A stretch of 59,178 bases of DNA. It comes from Streptomyces olivaceus (GTDB taxonomy: Bacteria > Actinomycetota > Actinomycetes > Streptomycetales > Streptomycetaceae). Of this stretch, positions 31,877 through 40,500 are shown piece by piece. The notes beneath the pieces are model-generated. The model was not told the origin of the DNA, made no database searches, and worked only from the letters and a program-made list of their open reading frames with translations. The position numbers and the translations under genes were made by a program. Location: positions 1 to 59,178 of the forward strand of contig NZ_JOFH01000037.1 in NCBI RefSeq assembly GCF_000721235.1, given 5' to 3'. The stretch's first letter is position 1, and every line of letters starts with the position of its first letter.

Positions 31877-34011
31877 GCCGGCTCGGCCTCGAAATCGGCA
31901 CGGTCGTGCGGCACAAGGACCGTATGTGGCGGGTGGCCGGCTTGGAGAGCGCCGCCTGCCACGGTCCGCGGATCTGGCTGGCGGAGGCGGACGACTCCGG
32001 CGACCTGGCGGTGTTCGATCTCACCGCGCTGCTTTCTGATCCCTCCTTCGGCCTGCCGGACGGGGGGCCGCGTCTGCGGGTGCCTCAGCTGGGTCTGCTG
32101 TCGACCGTGAGTGAGGAACAGAGGTGGCGGGCGTTCAGCATCGAGCGCCACGTCCGCGAGGTCGAAACCGGCTGTGCGGCGCCCGGTGACAGCACTCCTC
32201 ACGATCCCCGCTATGACCCTGCGTCCACGACGCTGGCCGAGCGTGAGCAGGCCAAGGCCGATGAACTCACCTCTGCGGGCTGGACGCACGTCAGCCGGGC
32301 CACGGTGCGCCGGTGGCGGGCCCGCTACCGTGCCGGCGGGGTGTGGGGGCTGGTGCCCAAACGCCGGGGTGCGACGCTGCTGGGCCGGGCCGACCCGCGG
32401 GTGGTCGAGGCGCTGCGTGCGCTGCTGCGCGAGGAGGCGCTGCGCTCCCGGTCCCGGGGGTGGAAGAAGCGGATGCGCAGGCAGACGCAGTGGTGGCTTC
32501 AGGAGCGGCACGGTGCCGGGGCAGTGGAAGTTCCCGCCCAGTCCTCGTTCAACAAGCTGCTGGGCTCGGTGGAGGAGTCCCTCGGGCTTGAGGGGACGGT
32601 CACACAGCGGCGGGCCCGCGCAGCGCGGCCAGCTCCGCCGTTCACGCCGACGGTGGCCTTGCGGCCCGGTGAACTGGTGATGCTGGACAGCACGCCGCTG
32701 GACGTGCTGGTGATGCTGGACGACGGTGTGGTGGGACGGCTGGAGCTGACCGTGGCTCTCGACATCGCCACCCGCAGCCTGTGGGGGGTGCTGCGTCCTG
32801 CGGGCACCAAACTGACCGATGTCGCGGTGCTGCTGGCGCAGATGATGACACCGATGGTGATGCGTCCGGGCTGGCCCGCGTGCCTGTCGATGGCAGCCTC
32901 GGTGGTGCCGCACGACCGGCTGGTCGCGGTGGATGAGCGGCTCAAGGACGCGGCAGCCCGCCCGGTGATCGTGCCGGAGACGCTGGTGGTCGATCAGGGC
33001 AAGATCTTCATCTCGCCCGCCACCCGGGCGGCCTGCGAGAGCCTCGGAATCTCCCTGCAGCCCGTCCCGCCCGCCAACGGGCCGGCCAAGGCGCCAGTGG
33101 AGCGCAGCTTCGGCTCGATCGTCTCCTTGTTCTGCCAGTGGCTGCCGGGACATACCGGCTCCCACGTCAGCGAGCGCGGTTCCAAGGTCGAACAGGAGCC
33201 CCTGCACACCGTCGCCGAGATTCAGGCGCTGTTCGAGGAGTTCTTGGTGCACTGGCATCACCGGTCACACGAGGGGCTGCGGCACCCTCTGATGCCGAAG
33301 AAGGCGCTCACACCGAATCAGATGTGGTCGGCGCTGCTGCCGGTGGCCGGCTATGTGCCGGTGCCGCTGACCTCTGACGACTTCGTGGAGCTGCTGCCAG
33401 TGCGCTGGCAGGCGATCACTGACGCTGGTATCCGGTTCGATTACCGCACCTACGACGACACCTGCCTGAACGACCATCGCGGCCAGGACTCCGGTGTCAC
33501 GGCGCAAGGCGGCCTGTGGGAAGTGCACTACAACCCCTACGACCCGGTCCGCATCTGGGTCCGACTGCCCTCCGGTTTCCGCGAGGTGCCGTGGATCCAT
33601 GCCACCTCGGTCGGGCTTCCCTTCACCCACCACGTGTGGGAGCACCTGTGCACGGTCGTGACCCGCACCGGATCCCGCGAGGAGCACGAGGCGGAACTGG
33701 CGCTGGCGCTGGATGACTTCCTCAAACGCGCCGCGCGCAAGGACAAGTTGACCGCCCCAGAGCGGCGGGTTGCGGCGAAGTCGCAGGCGGCGAAAGCGGT
33801 GCCGGCTCCCCCGGGCGGTCTCGACGTACTCGGTGTCTGCGCCCCGTCTTTCGGGCTGGCCGGCCTCTTCACCGAGTCGGACACCGAGGACGAGACCGTG
33901 ATCGGCGAAGACGACAACTTTTTCCTGGAGCAAGCGACGCCAGCAGCGCCCAGCGGTACGGACAGCATTCTCATCGACACCAATGTGGAGCAGGACCAGT
34001 GGCTGCTGTGA
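31873..34011 (+). CDS. tnsB: TnsB/Mu-type DDE transposase
   Basis: A 712-aa transposase. An N-terminal region (1-80) precedes HTH domains (TSAGWTHVSRATVRRWRARYRAGGVWGLVPKRRG and a following helical domain). The rve integrase core has D in VMLDSTPLDVLV, D in LVVDQGKIFISPATRAACESLGI and E in GPAKAPVERSFGSI. A Mu-transposase C-terminal beta-barrel (GLWEVHYNPYDPVRIWVRLPSGFREVPW) and an acidic tail, likely the TnsC-contacting part, complete it. All three catalytic acids are present and the length is normal. It overlaps tnsA and tnsC by four bases each. Confidence 0.92.
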   Translation: MSRLGLEIGTVVRHKDRMWRVAGLESAACHGPRIWLAEADDSGDLAVFDLTALLSDPSFGLPDGGPRLRVPQLGLLSTVSEEQRWRAFSIERHVREVETGCAAPGDSTPHDPRYDPASTTLAEREQAKADELTSAGWTHVSRATVRRWRARYRAGGVWGLVPKRRGATLLGRADPRVVEALRALLREEALRSRSRGWKKRMRRQTQWWLQERHGAGAVEVPAQSSFNKLLGSVEESLGLEGTVTQRRARAARPAPPFTPTVALRPGELVMLDSTPLDVLVMLDDGVVGRLELTVALDIATRSLWGVLRPAGTKLTDVAVLLAQMMTPMVMRPGWPACLSMAASVVPHDRLVAVDERLKDAAARPVIVPETLVVDQGKIFISPATRAACESLGISLQPVPPANGPAKAPVERSFGSIVSLFCQWLPGHTGSHVSERGSKVEQEPLHTVAEIQALFEEFLVHWHHRSHEGLRHPLMPKKALTPNQMWSALLPVAGYVPVPLTSDDFVELLPVRWQAITDAGIRFDYRTYDDTCLNDHRGQDSGVTAQGGLWEVHYNPYDPVRIWVRLPSGFREVPWIHATSVGLPFTHHVWEHLCTVVTRTGSREEHEAELALALDDFLKRAARKDKLTAPERRVAAKSQAAKAVPAPPGGLDVLGVCAPSFGLAGLFTESDTEDETVIGEDDNFFLEQATPAAPSGTDSILIDTNVEQDQWLL

Positions 34012-35033
34012 CCGCCGTCGGCCCGGACGACTTCTTCGACGACGCCTGTGCGCCGGACGCCGTCACCGACTGGCTGCTGTGGCAGGCCGATGTCGGCCGC
34101 CCGCGCGTGACCGCGCCACCGGTCACGGATTCGTCCTGGACCCCCAGAACACTGCTGGGGTACCACTCCGAGTTCGTCACCCTGCGCACGCCCTCCCTGG
34201 ATCGGGCGCAGGCCCAGCTGAAGTGGACGCTGCTGGTGAACAACCGGCAGCGGGGCACAGCGCGCCGCGGTCTGCTCATCTCCGGGCCGCCGGGCGCGGG
34301 AAAGTCGACCATGCTCACGGAACTGGGCCGGTCCTTCGAGCTGAGCGAGCGACGCCGTCATGCCCGCCGCGACGGATACATGCCCGTCGCGTTCGCGGCG
34401 ATCCCCCCGTCCAGCACGCCCAAGGGCCTGGTCAAGGAACTCGCCCGGTTCGCGTGCATCCCCGTGCACGACCGGATGACCGAGACCGCCATCACCGACG
34501 CTGTGTGCCACGTGCTGTGCGAGCGCCGTACCCGGCTGGTGTTCATCGACGACGTGCACCTGCTCAACACGCGCACCCGCCCGGGAGCGGACACCTCCGA
34601 CCAGGTCAAGACGCTGGCCGAGCGGGTACCGGCCACGTTCGTCCTCGCCGGGGTGGATGTGGACAAGTCACCGCTTCTGACCGGGCCCCGCGGCGCCCAG
34701 CTCTCGGCGCGTTTCAAGATGCTGCGCACTCCCCCGCTGCTCAACGGCACGGCCGAGCAGAAAGCCTTGTGGCGCGCGCTGCTGGAGGCCATGGAGACGG
34801 CCCTGCGCCTGACCCGCCACCGCCCCGGCACGCTGGTGCGGCACGCCGACTACATCCACCTGCTCACCGGAGGGGTGATGGCAAGCCTCTCCCTGCTGAT
34901 CCGCGAGGCCGCGATCCGCTCCGTGTGGGACGAGAGCTTCGCGATCACGAAGAAGCAGCTGGCGCAGGTGGTGCTCGACGTGCAGGCCACGAACGCGGCA
35001 CGCGCCACCCGACGCCGGCAGCCTGGCGGCTGA
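34008..35033 (+). CDS. tnsC: TnsC/TniB-type AAA+ ATPase
   Basis: A 341-aa AAA+ protein from GTG 34008, overlapping the tnsB stop (GTGA). Walker A is ISGPPGAGKST (about 91-101), Walker B RLVFIDDVHLL, and sensor-like FVLAGVDVDKS and ARFKMLRTPPL follow. This is the regulator that links target selection (TniQ) to the TnsA/TnsB transposase. It is followed by about 110 bases without a gene, including a GC-rich stretch and a run of pyrimidines, then tniQ. Confidence 0.9.
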   Translation: MTAVGPDDFFDDACAPDAVTDWLLWQADVGRPRVTAPPVTDSSWTPRTLLGYHSEFVTLRTPSLDRAQAQLKWTLLVNNRQRGTARRGLLISGPPGAGKSTMLTELGRSFELSERRRHARRDGYMPVAFAAIPPSSTPKGLVKELARFACIPVHDRMTETAITDAVCHVLCERRTRLVFIDDVHLLNTRTRPGADTSDQVKTLAERVPATFVLAGVDVDKSPLLTGPRGAQLSARFKMLRTPPLLNGTAEQKALWRALLEAMETALRLTRHRPGTLVRHADYIHLLTGGVMASLSLLIREAAIRSVWDESFAITKKQLAQVVLDVQATNAARATRRRQPGG

Positions 35034-35144
35034 CGGGCCAACCGAATCCTCCTGCCTGGCTCTTTGGGGGCGAGGCGCTCGCAGCATGGCTGCGTCTCGC
35101 CTTTATTTCCGCTCCTTTTCCCCTCCTCCTCAGGAGAGACCCCT

Positions 35145-36263
35145 ATGCAAGACACCGTCACGCCCGTGCGCCCTGTGCCCGTGGCGGGCGAGCTGACCGG
35201 CTCCTGGCTGCGAAGACTCGCCGCCCCGTACGGCTTGGGCCCGCAGGATCTGCTGCGAGGTCTGCTGCGCGGCCCGCACCACGTACAGGTGACGGGCAGT
35301 CCGGCAGCCGGTCTGGAGGTGTTCCTCAACGGGCCCGCACAGGGCGCCCTGGCCCGGGCCGTCGGCCTTCCCCCGGCCCGGCTCGCCGCATTGCTGCCCT
35401 CCCTCGCCGACATTCCCGCACGGCTCGCGGACGCCACGCTCGTGCGGGCCGGCTGGCACGCGCCGCGCGACAGGTGGGTGGGCGCCTGCCACGCCTGTAC
35501 GGGCCGGCTGCGGCGGCCGGGGCAACCGGTCCTGGTGTACCCGGGTCCGGCCGGGCAGATCTGTCGGCGCCACCGGCGCTGGCTGCTGGCGCACTCCGGC
35601 GCACCGGCCGGTATCGGCCTGGAGACGCTGCCCGACATCCTCGCCGCTCACCGACAGCATCTCGCCCTGATGCGGCGGCATCCGGACGCCGAGCAGGCGG
35701 TGGCTTTCGCCGCGGCGGTGGTGTGGTCGTGGCAGTTGCAGGGGTGGCAGGCCGAGACGATCTGGAAGGACCGTGCTCGCCGGGCGGCCGCAGCCGTGGG
35801 GTGCGCCCCGGCCGTCGTCGAGCCGCATGCCCTGCTGGCCTACCCGGAAACGGTCACGGTCGCGCGGGTGCTGGCCGGCCCGCACTGGCAGCAGCGCCTG
35901 CGCGCCCGCAGCTCTCTGCCGGGCGCCACCGCAGACGCACTGGCTCAAGAGATCGGCCACCGGATCGGTCGGCCCTGGCTCGCGGACTGGCTGCGCGCCC
36001 GGGCCCAGATCCGGCCCCCGACGGCGGCGCACACCGATCCGCTGCGGCAGTGGATCGGCGCCGCGGCCCAGGGGGCGGCCGCCGACCGGCTGTGGTCGCT
36101 GTCCCCGGCCCTCTCCCGGCCTCCCGACTACAGCGGCCGCGCCGGGAGGCTAGCCGGGCGCCGGCGCGCCGGCGTCCTTGCCCAAGCCCAGGACCTGTCG
36201 ATGACTGGCGGCTGGGAACCGGTGGCCGGTCAAACTCCGTGCGCACCGGTGCTGTGCGCGTGA
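35145..36263 (+). CDS. tniQ: TniQ family target-selection protein
   Basis: A 372-aa protein from ATG 35145 with AGGAGAG upstream. The N-terminal TniQ domain includes GELTGSWLRRLAAPYGLGPQDLLRGLL and a zinc finger WVGACHACTGRL...GQICRRHRRWLL (Cys-x2-Cys, Cys-x2/3-His). The remainder is helical, with a final DPLRQWIGAAAQGAA segment. In Tn7-like elements TniQ/TnsD proteins choose the target. This protein is larger than stand-alone TniQ of CRISPR-linked elements and may itself recognise DNA; the target is not known. Confidence 0.85.
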   Translation: MQDTVTPVRPVPVAGELTGSWLRRLAAPYGLGPQDLLRGLLRGPHHVQVTGSPAAGLEVFLNGPAQGALARAVGLPPARLAALLPSLADIPARLADATLVRAGWHAPRDRWVGACHACTGRLRRPGQPVLVYPGPAGQICRRHRRWLLAHSGAPAGIGLETLPDILAAHRQHLALMRRHPDAEQAVAFAAAVVWSWQLQGWQAETIWKDRARRAAAAVGCAPAVVEPHALLAYPETVTVARVLAGPHWQQRLRARSSLPGATADALAQEIGHRIGRPWLADWLRARAQIRPPTAAHTDPLRQWIGAAAQGAAADRLWSLSPALSRPPDYSGRAGRLAGRRRAGVLAQAQDLSMTGGWEPVAGQTPCAPVLCA

Positions 36264-36382
36264 CGCCTTTCGCCCGGCCCAGCCCCCGCTCCCTGCCCCG
36301 TCCGGCCACGCCCCCGCCGAACCGGCCCGTGCCAGCCGGCGACGTCAGTTTCCGCCACTCACACCCAAGGAACGTGCCCCTC

Positions 36383-36457
36383 ATGTCATCGTTGCCCCGC
36401 CCTCGGCCCTGCCCTTCCCTGTCCTGGCGGCCCGTCCCCTCCCGGACCATGTCGTGA
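36383..36457 (+). CDS. Possible 24-aa leader peptide coupled to the endonuclease VII gene
   Basis: ATG 36383, preceded by AAGGAA at ten bases, opens a 24-codon frame (a Pro/Arg/Ser-rich peptide starting MSSLPRPRP) whose TGA at 36455-36457 overlaps the GTG start of the next gene by the GTGA arrangement. This looks like a translational-coupling leader rather than a functional peptide. It is one of several short leaders possible in this GC-rich region, so confidence is limited. Confidence 0.4.
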   Translation: MSSLPRPRPCPSLSWRPVPSRTMS

Positions 36458-37647
36458 TCAGCATCGACTACGCACGCCGGCTGCTGCTGGAGTGCACCGC
36501 ACAGTGCCCCGTCCCCATCGCGCCCGACTGGCTGTCCCGGTACACGTTCCAGGCCGGCGACTACGTGATCGTCGGGGACACCACGGTCCGCGGCTACAAG
36601 TACAACAACCGCTGGCGCCTGGATGAACGAGAAGTCCGCGCGGCCGCCGCCCACCTCGTCTCCCTTCCCGTCGGCCTCGACGACACGGTCGACGCCGAGC
36701 TGCCCATGGGCGGCGACCACTCCTCGTGGCGCTCCCGCATCCGCAGCTGGCTCGATGACGCCGCCTACCGGCACCAGAGCCGACACGGCTGCACCTGCAC
36801 GGGGCGACAGCCCTGCGACCGCGCCCGGCCCAACGGCGACGGCCTGGGGTGTGCAACGAGCCGGGCCGAAGCCGAACAGTTCCTCGGCCGGCGGGCCCTC
36901 GCCGCCACCCTGCCCTGGCCGTTGCTGGCCTGGTCCGGCACCGCCTGGACGCTTCCCCGCGGCTACGCCGCCCTGCTGGACCGGGCGGATGCCCTCGCCG
37001 CCCGGTGCGTCACCACGTCGGGTGCCTGCAGCCGCTGCCGGACGGTCGGGCAGGCCGGGCAGTTGCGGACTGCCAGCACGGCCGGCTACGTCACGCTGTG
37101 CCCGGCGTGCGCGACCGATGTCGCACGGCCCTACCGGGACCACCTGCGGGGCCGGCGGTACACGTCGCTGCCGGTGTATGCGCGGGCGGAGGGCTTCTTG
37201 TGCCGGCTGTGCCCCGTTCCCCGGCCGGCCCTGTACTGGGACCACTGCCACGAGCACGGACTGGTCCGCGGACCGGTGTGCGCCAACTGCAACGCCTACG
37301 AAGGCGGCGGCGCCCGCTTCCTGGACCGGCCCGGCGCAATGCGGCATCTCCTGCAGTGCGAGGGCTGTCTCCAGGACCGGACCGTCCCGCCCCGCCATCA
37401 GCCAGACATCGTGCTGCGCACTTTCGTCTTCGCACCGCACGGTGCCTGCCCGCGCCCACCCGACCGCGCCTTCGGCACCATGGAGGCGGACGGCTCGGTC
37501 CGTTTCCGGCTTTCCTGCTGGCAGCACCCCGCGCAGCAGGCCTGGGACCAGATCGTGCCGGCATCTCAAGTCAGAGAGCTGGTGCAGGCGTTCGTCGATG
37601 CCGCAGTGACCGGCCTCGACGGCGACGGCGACCGGCCGACCGGCTGA
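36454..37647 (+). CDS. Recombination endonuclease VII-domain protein
   Basis: A 397-aa protein. The N-terminal 130 residues hold a wHTH-like or adaptor region with a Cys cluster (HGCTCTGRQPCDRA). A zinc-binding CSRC...LCPACATD pair is at about 190-225. The endonuclease VII motif, FLCRLCPVPRPALYWDHCHEHGLVRGPVCANCNAYEG (about 247-283), has the four Cys and the D-H-C-H-x(4)-V-R-G-x-x-C-x-x-C-N core of PF02945. It follows tniQ in the same direction, so it may be a fifth component or cargo of the Tn7-like unit. Catalytic residues are retained. Its expected action is nicking branched or looped DNA. Confidence 0.8.
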   Translation: MISIDYARRLLLECTAQCPVPIAPDWLSRYTFQAGDYVIVGDTTVRGYKYNNRWRLDEREVRAAAAHLVSLPVGLDDTVDAELPMGGDHSSWRSRIRSWLDDAAYRHQSRHGCTCTGRQPCDRARPNGDGLGCATSRAEAEQFLGRRALAATLPWPLLAWSGTAWTLPRGYAALLDRADALAARCVTTSGACSRCRTVGQAGQLRTASTAGYVTLCPACATDVARPYRDHLRGRRYTSLPVYARAEGFLCRLCPVPRPALYWDHCHEHGLVRGPVCANCNAYEGGGARFLDRPGAMRHLLQCEGCLQDRTVPPRHQPDIVLRTFVFAPHGACPRPPDRAFGTMEADGSVRFRLSCWQHPAQQAWDQIVPASQVRELVQAFVDAAVTGLDGDGDRPTG

Positions 37648-37832
37648 GCCCGCCACCGGCATGGCCGCCGGGCCCGTCCGCAGGCCGCGGGCGGCGCACT
37701 CGGCGCCGTCCGTCATCTCGTCTCTTCTGCTTCCCTCACCGAGAAGGACATCCCCATGACACCCCCCTCCCCTGCCCCCAACGGCCGTGCGGCGCAAGGG
37801 GACAGCGTCTCTGCGATGGGATCGCCGACCTG
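37648..37832. other. Junction with a possible truncated gene start
   Basis: At 37756 an ATG with GAGAAGGA upstream opens a frame of about 42 codons (MTPPSPAPNGRAAQ onward) that soon runs antisense into the end of the SMC-like gene and stops. A well-placed start without a matching gene suggests that the original downstream gene was lost at a junction near 37830, a candidate edge of the Tn7-like unit. No clear terminal repeat was found. Confidence 0.4.
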
Positions 37833-39677
37833 TCAGGGAGTGTCGTCGGCGGTGGTGCGGGCGTGCGGGATCACCGGGTGGTGACTGTCGTGTTCGGTGA
37901 TCACGGCGTCGGCGGCCGGCGGGAGGTCGTGGGCGGTGGCGAGCAGAAGCTGGGAGTCGGCTCCGGCAGTAGCGGTGATGACGGCGAGCGTCCTGCTGGC
38001 CAGGAGAGCTCCTTCGTCGCCGGCACCAAGGCCGTCGAGGGAGCCATCGAGCCACTGGCTGCTGGGCAGCCTCAGGCCGGGCAGAGTCCGGGATGCCTCC
38101 AGCAGAGCCAGATGCAGCCCGTTGTTGGCGATATTGATCATGCCTGCTGAGCGGGCGAGCTGCCGGACGGTGCGGCCGTTCAGCTTCGGCATGAAGGTCT
38201 TGGGGTCGATGGTGGCCTGCCGGATCTTGTCGGGCGCCATGGGGATGACCTTCTCCGCGTAGATCACCGACAGTTCCTTCGCCGTCTGCTGGCGGACGTG
38301 CTGGGCGTCGCCTTCGGCGCTCGCCCAGGCCGTACGGGCTCGTTCGGCCTCCTCGGCGGCATGGTTGGCCAGGCGTTCGAGTTCACTCAGGCGGATCAGC
38401 TCCTTGCGGCGGTCGCGTACCGCGGCAAGGGCGGCCTTGTGCTCGGCTGCGGCGGAAGCGGCCTTGGACCTGGCCTGCTCCCGGGGCGTGATCTCCGCTG
38501 TGCGGTAGGCATCGGTGCGGGATGCGGCCTTGTGCACGGCTTCGCTGCGCTTGCGGCGCGTGTCGACGGCCTGCTGCGCGTGGGTCTGGGCGGTCTGGAG
38601 CTGATCCTCGACGGCGGCCAGTGCGGCCCGGGCCGCATCGGCTGTGCGGGCCTTGGCGGCCAGCCGTTCGGGCAGGGCGGAGTCGGGCTGGCCGCACAGC
38701 GGGCAGGCCGGCCCGGGGCTGGTGTCGTTCTTCAGCAGTTGGCTGCACTCGGGGCAGCGAATGCGGGGCCGGGCGTCCTCCTCGGCTCGCTCCAGCGCTG
38801 CGCGGGCCTGTCCGCGGGCCTCGTACAGCGGTGTCAGGGCCTGCTGAGCACGGTCGGCATCCAGCCCTGTATCGGTGGCGCGCTGCGCGGCCTGGGCCTG
38901 CTCACTGCTGCGGGTGGCGAGGATGGCCTGGTGGGTGTCGAGTTCGGTGTTCAGACGCAGGATTTCGCTGTTGGCCGCGTCGAGGGCCTTGGCCAGGCGG
39001 GCTTCGTCGGTGTCGAACTCGATGGCGGTGGGCAGTCCGTCGGCGACGCGCTGCTCGAGGGCCTTCTTCAGCTGTGTGGCCCTCGCCGAGGCCCGGCGGG
39101 CGGCGGCGGTGGAGTGGGCCTTGAGCCGGGTTGCCTCCTCGTCCAGCAGGTTGAAGCAGACCTCGATGGTGACGGCCAGGTCGTTGGCGTTCGCTCCGCC
39201 GTAGACAGCGTGGCCGGCGTGGGCCTGCTGGAGGTAGAGCAGGGTCATGACGGCGTCGAGGGTCACGCTGCCGCGGGCGGTTTCGACCACGGGGATGCCC
39301 ATGAGAGTGACGCTGTAGGAGCCGGCGCTGCGCTCGCCTCCTTCGGGGACGACGGGCAGGGTTTCGACTTCGCCGGTGGCCGTGTCGAGGAAGGAGACCT
39401 CACGTTCGAGGAGGTCGTGGGTGATGATCCGGACGCCGGAGTCGAACTCGACGGTGGCGCGCAGCGCCTGGACCTGTTCGGCCGCGTCGCGCAGCAGTTT
39501 GACGGAGACCGCTCCCAGGGTGATCCAGAAGGCGTCGGCCAGGCTGCTGCAACATGCGCCGATCCCTGCTTTCAGCTGCCGCAGCGTCCCCTCGAGAGGG
39601 AGGCCGTCCCACTCACCGTCGATGAGGGCTTCCTGCTTGAGCCGCTTGAACGTGCCGGGCATGCGCTGCTCCATCAT
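37833..39677 (-). CDS. SMC/Rad50-like protein with degenerate P-loop and zinc hook
   Basis: A 614-aa protein of SMC-like design. Near the N-terminus, LKAGIGACCSSLADAFWITLGA (36-57) is where a Walker A (G-x(4)-G-K-S-S) is expected, but the Gly-Lys is missing. Two long coiled-coil arms (about 175-290 and 320-470) flank a zinc hook, IRCPECSQLL...GPACPLCGQP. The C-terminal head has a signature-like SAGMINIANNGLHLALLEA and a Walker-B-like RLPSSQWLDGSLDGLGAGDEG. Without the P-loop Lys it may not hydrolyse ATP. The start is uncertain: no ribosome binding site precedes ATG 39677, while a 64-codon frame with a good site starts at 39807 in another phase, leaving open a frameshift at the 5' end. Confidence 0.7.
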   Translation of the reverse strand: MMEQRMPGTFKRLKQEALIDGEWDGLPLEGTLRQLKAGIGACCSSLADAFWITLGAVSVKLLRDAAEQVQALRATVEFDSGVRIITHDLLEREVSFLDTATGEVETLPVVPEGGERSAGSYSVTLMGIPVVETARGSVTLDAVMTLLYLQQAHAGHAVYGGANANDLAVTIEVCFNLLDEEATRLKAHSTAAARRASARATQLKKALEQRVADGLPTAIEFDTDEARLAKALDAANSEILRLNTELDTHQAILATRSSEQAQAAQRATDTGLDADRAQQALTPLYEARGQARAALERAEEDARPRIRCPECSQLLKNDTSPGPACPLCGQPDSALPERLAAKARTADAARAALAAVEDQLQTAQTHAQQAVDTRRKRSEAVHKAASRTDAYRTAEITPREQARSKAASAAAEHKAALAAVRDRRKELIRLSELERLANHAAEEAERARTAWASAEGDAQHVRQQTAKELSVIYAEKVIPMAPDKIRQATIDPKTFMPKLNGRTVRQLARSAGMINIANNGLHLALLEASRTLPGLRLPSSQWLDGSLDGLGAGDEGALLASRTLAVITATAGADSQLLLATAHDLPPAADAVITEHDSHHPVIPHARTTADDTP

Positions 39678-39827
39678 GGTGCCGCACGCCGCCGGGGTAC
39701 GGCGTGTCAGTGGCCCACAACGAGCCTGGCCCCCTCACTGGCATCGGCTTGCCCGTCTGAAGCATCCCATCGGGCGACACGGTGATCACTGCTTGACCAC
39801 GGCTCATCCCGCAACCCCTGTGGCCGG

Positions 39828-40244
39828 TCAGAGGAAGGGCCAGAAGATGCCCTGGCCGCGCCCTCGGATCGCGCGCCACTCCCCGATAGGAATGCGGCCT
39901 TCCGCTGCCCGGATGCAGCCCTCGTGGAAGGCATCGTGCATCACGTCGTCGAGTACATGCCACTCGGCCTGGTGCCCGCAGCGGCCGCAGGTGTTGGGAT
40001 TGAAGCCGCGGCCCTGCTGCCAGGCGGGGCGAGGGCGCAGTTGCGCGGCCATGTCTGCGGTGTCGCCCGAGGGATCGGCGAGGATACGGCGTGCCATCTC
40101 GACGGCTTCGGGAAAGTCTGTCGTCGTGAACTCGTCCCCGCGCGGCCGGTGTGAGGGCAGCAGCGCGAACACCCACCACAACGGCAGGGCGCACTGCCGG
40201 CAGGGCATGTCATAGGCCAGCACGTCCACCCGCAGCGTGTTCAC
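39828..40244 (-). CDS. Zinc-ribbon protein of unknown function
   Basis: A 138-aa protein from GTG 40244, with GGAGGT eight bases upstream. Two Cys pairs are spaced like a split zinc ribbon: MPCRQCALPLWWVF near residue 15 and NTCGRCGHQAEWHVLDDVMHDAFHEGC near residue 95, the latter with two His and a Cys. A Trp-rich end (GEWRAIRGRGQGIFWPF) follows. No family recognised. It lies between the SMC-like gene and the DnaX-tau-like gene in the same direction. Confidence 0.65.
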   Translation of the reverse strand: MNTLRVDVLAYDMPCRQCALPLWWVFALLPSHRPRGDEFTTTDFPEAVEMARRILADPSGDTADMAAQLRPRPAWQQGRGFNPNTCGRCGHQAEWHVLDDVMHDAFHEGCIRAAEGRIPIGEWRAIRGRGQGIFWPFL

Positions 40245-40500
40245 TCGGTGCCACCTCCTGCTGCAGCCCGGCACACTTCACGGCCCGGCCGGGGCGAGGG
40301 GGCGTTCGCAGGTACGGGGTGTCACCAGTGAGGGAGAGCGGAGCGGCCCCGGACGGTGGTGTGAAGAGCGTGCAGGGGCTGGGTGCGTGTCGGGCGGACG
40401 ACTTCGAACCAGCCGGTGCTGATGAGGCGGCCCATCGCGCCTCGGCAAGGTCCGTCGGAGCGCCTGGTGATGGCACGCAGGGCCGTCCCGCCCGCCTTGG
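40245..40500 (-). other. Gap with a possible wHTH remnant
   Basis: The minus strand, starting within the end of the preceding gene, encodes RPFRLTKAGGTALRAI and GRLISTGWFEVVRPTRTQPL, then stops near 40320. This resembles the C-terminal part of a small winged-helix protein without a usable start. It may be a remnant or the product of readthrough. The remainder shows nothing. Confidence 0.35.

Noticed and set aside
31654..33261. 535-codon minus-strand open frame antisense to tnsB
   Set aside because: Shadow of the transposase coding sequence; composition and lack of motifs argue against a gene.
33983..36457. 824-codon plus-strand open frame across tnsC and tniQ in another phase
   Set aside because: Arg/Pro/Ala-rich shadow; both real genes have clear motifs, starts and overlaps.
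38298..39785. 495-codon plus-strand frame antisense to the SMC-like gene
   Set aside because: Gly/Val/Gln-rich antisense shadow without a ribosome binding site.
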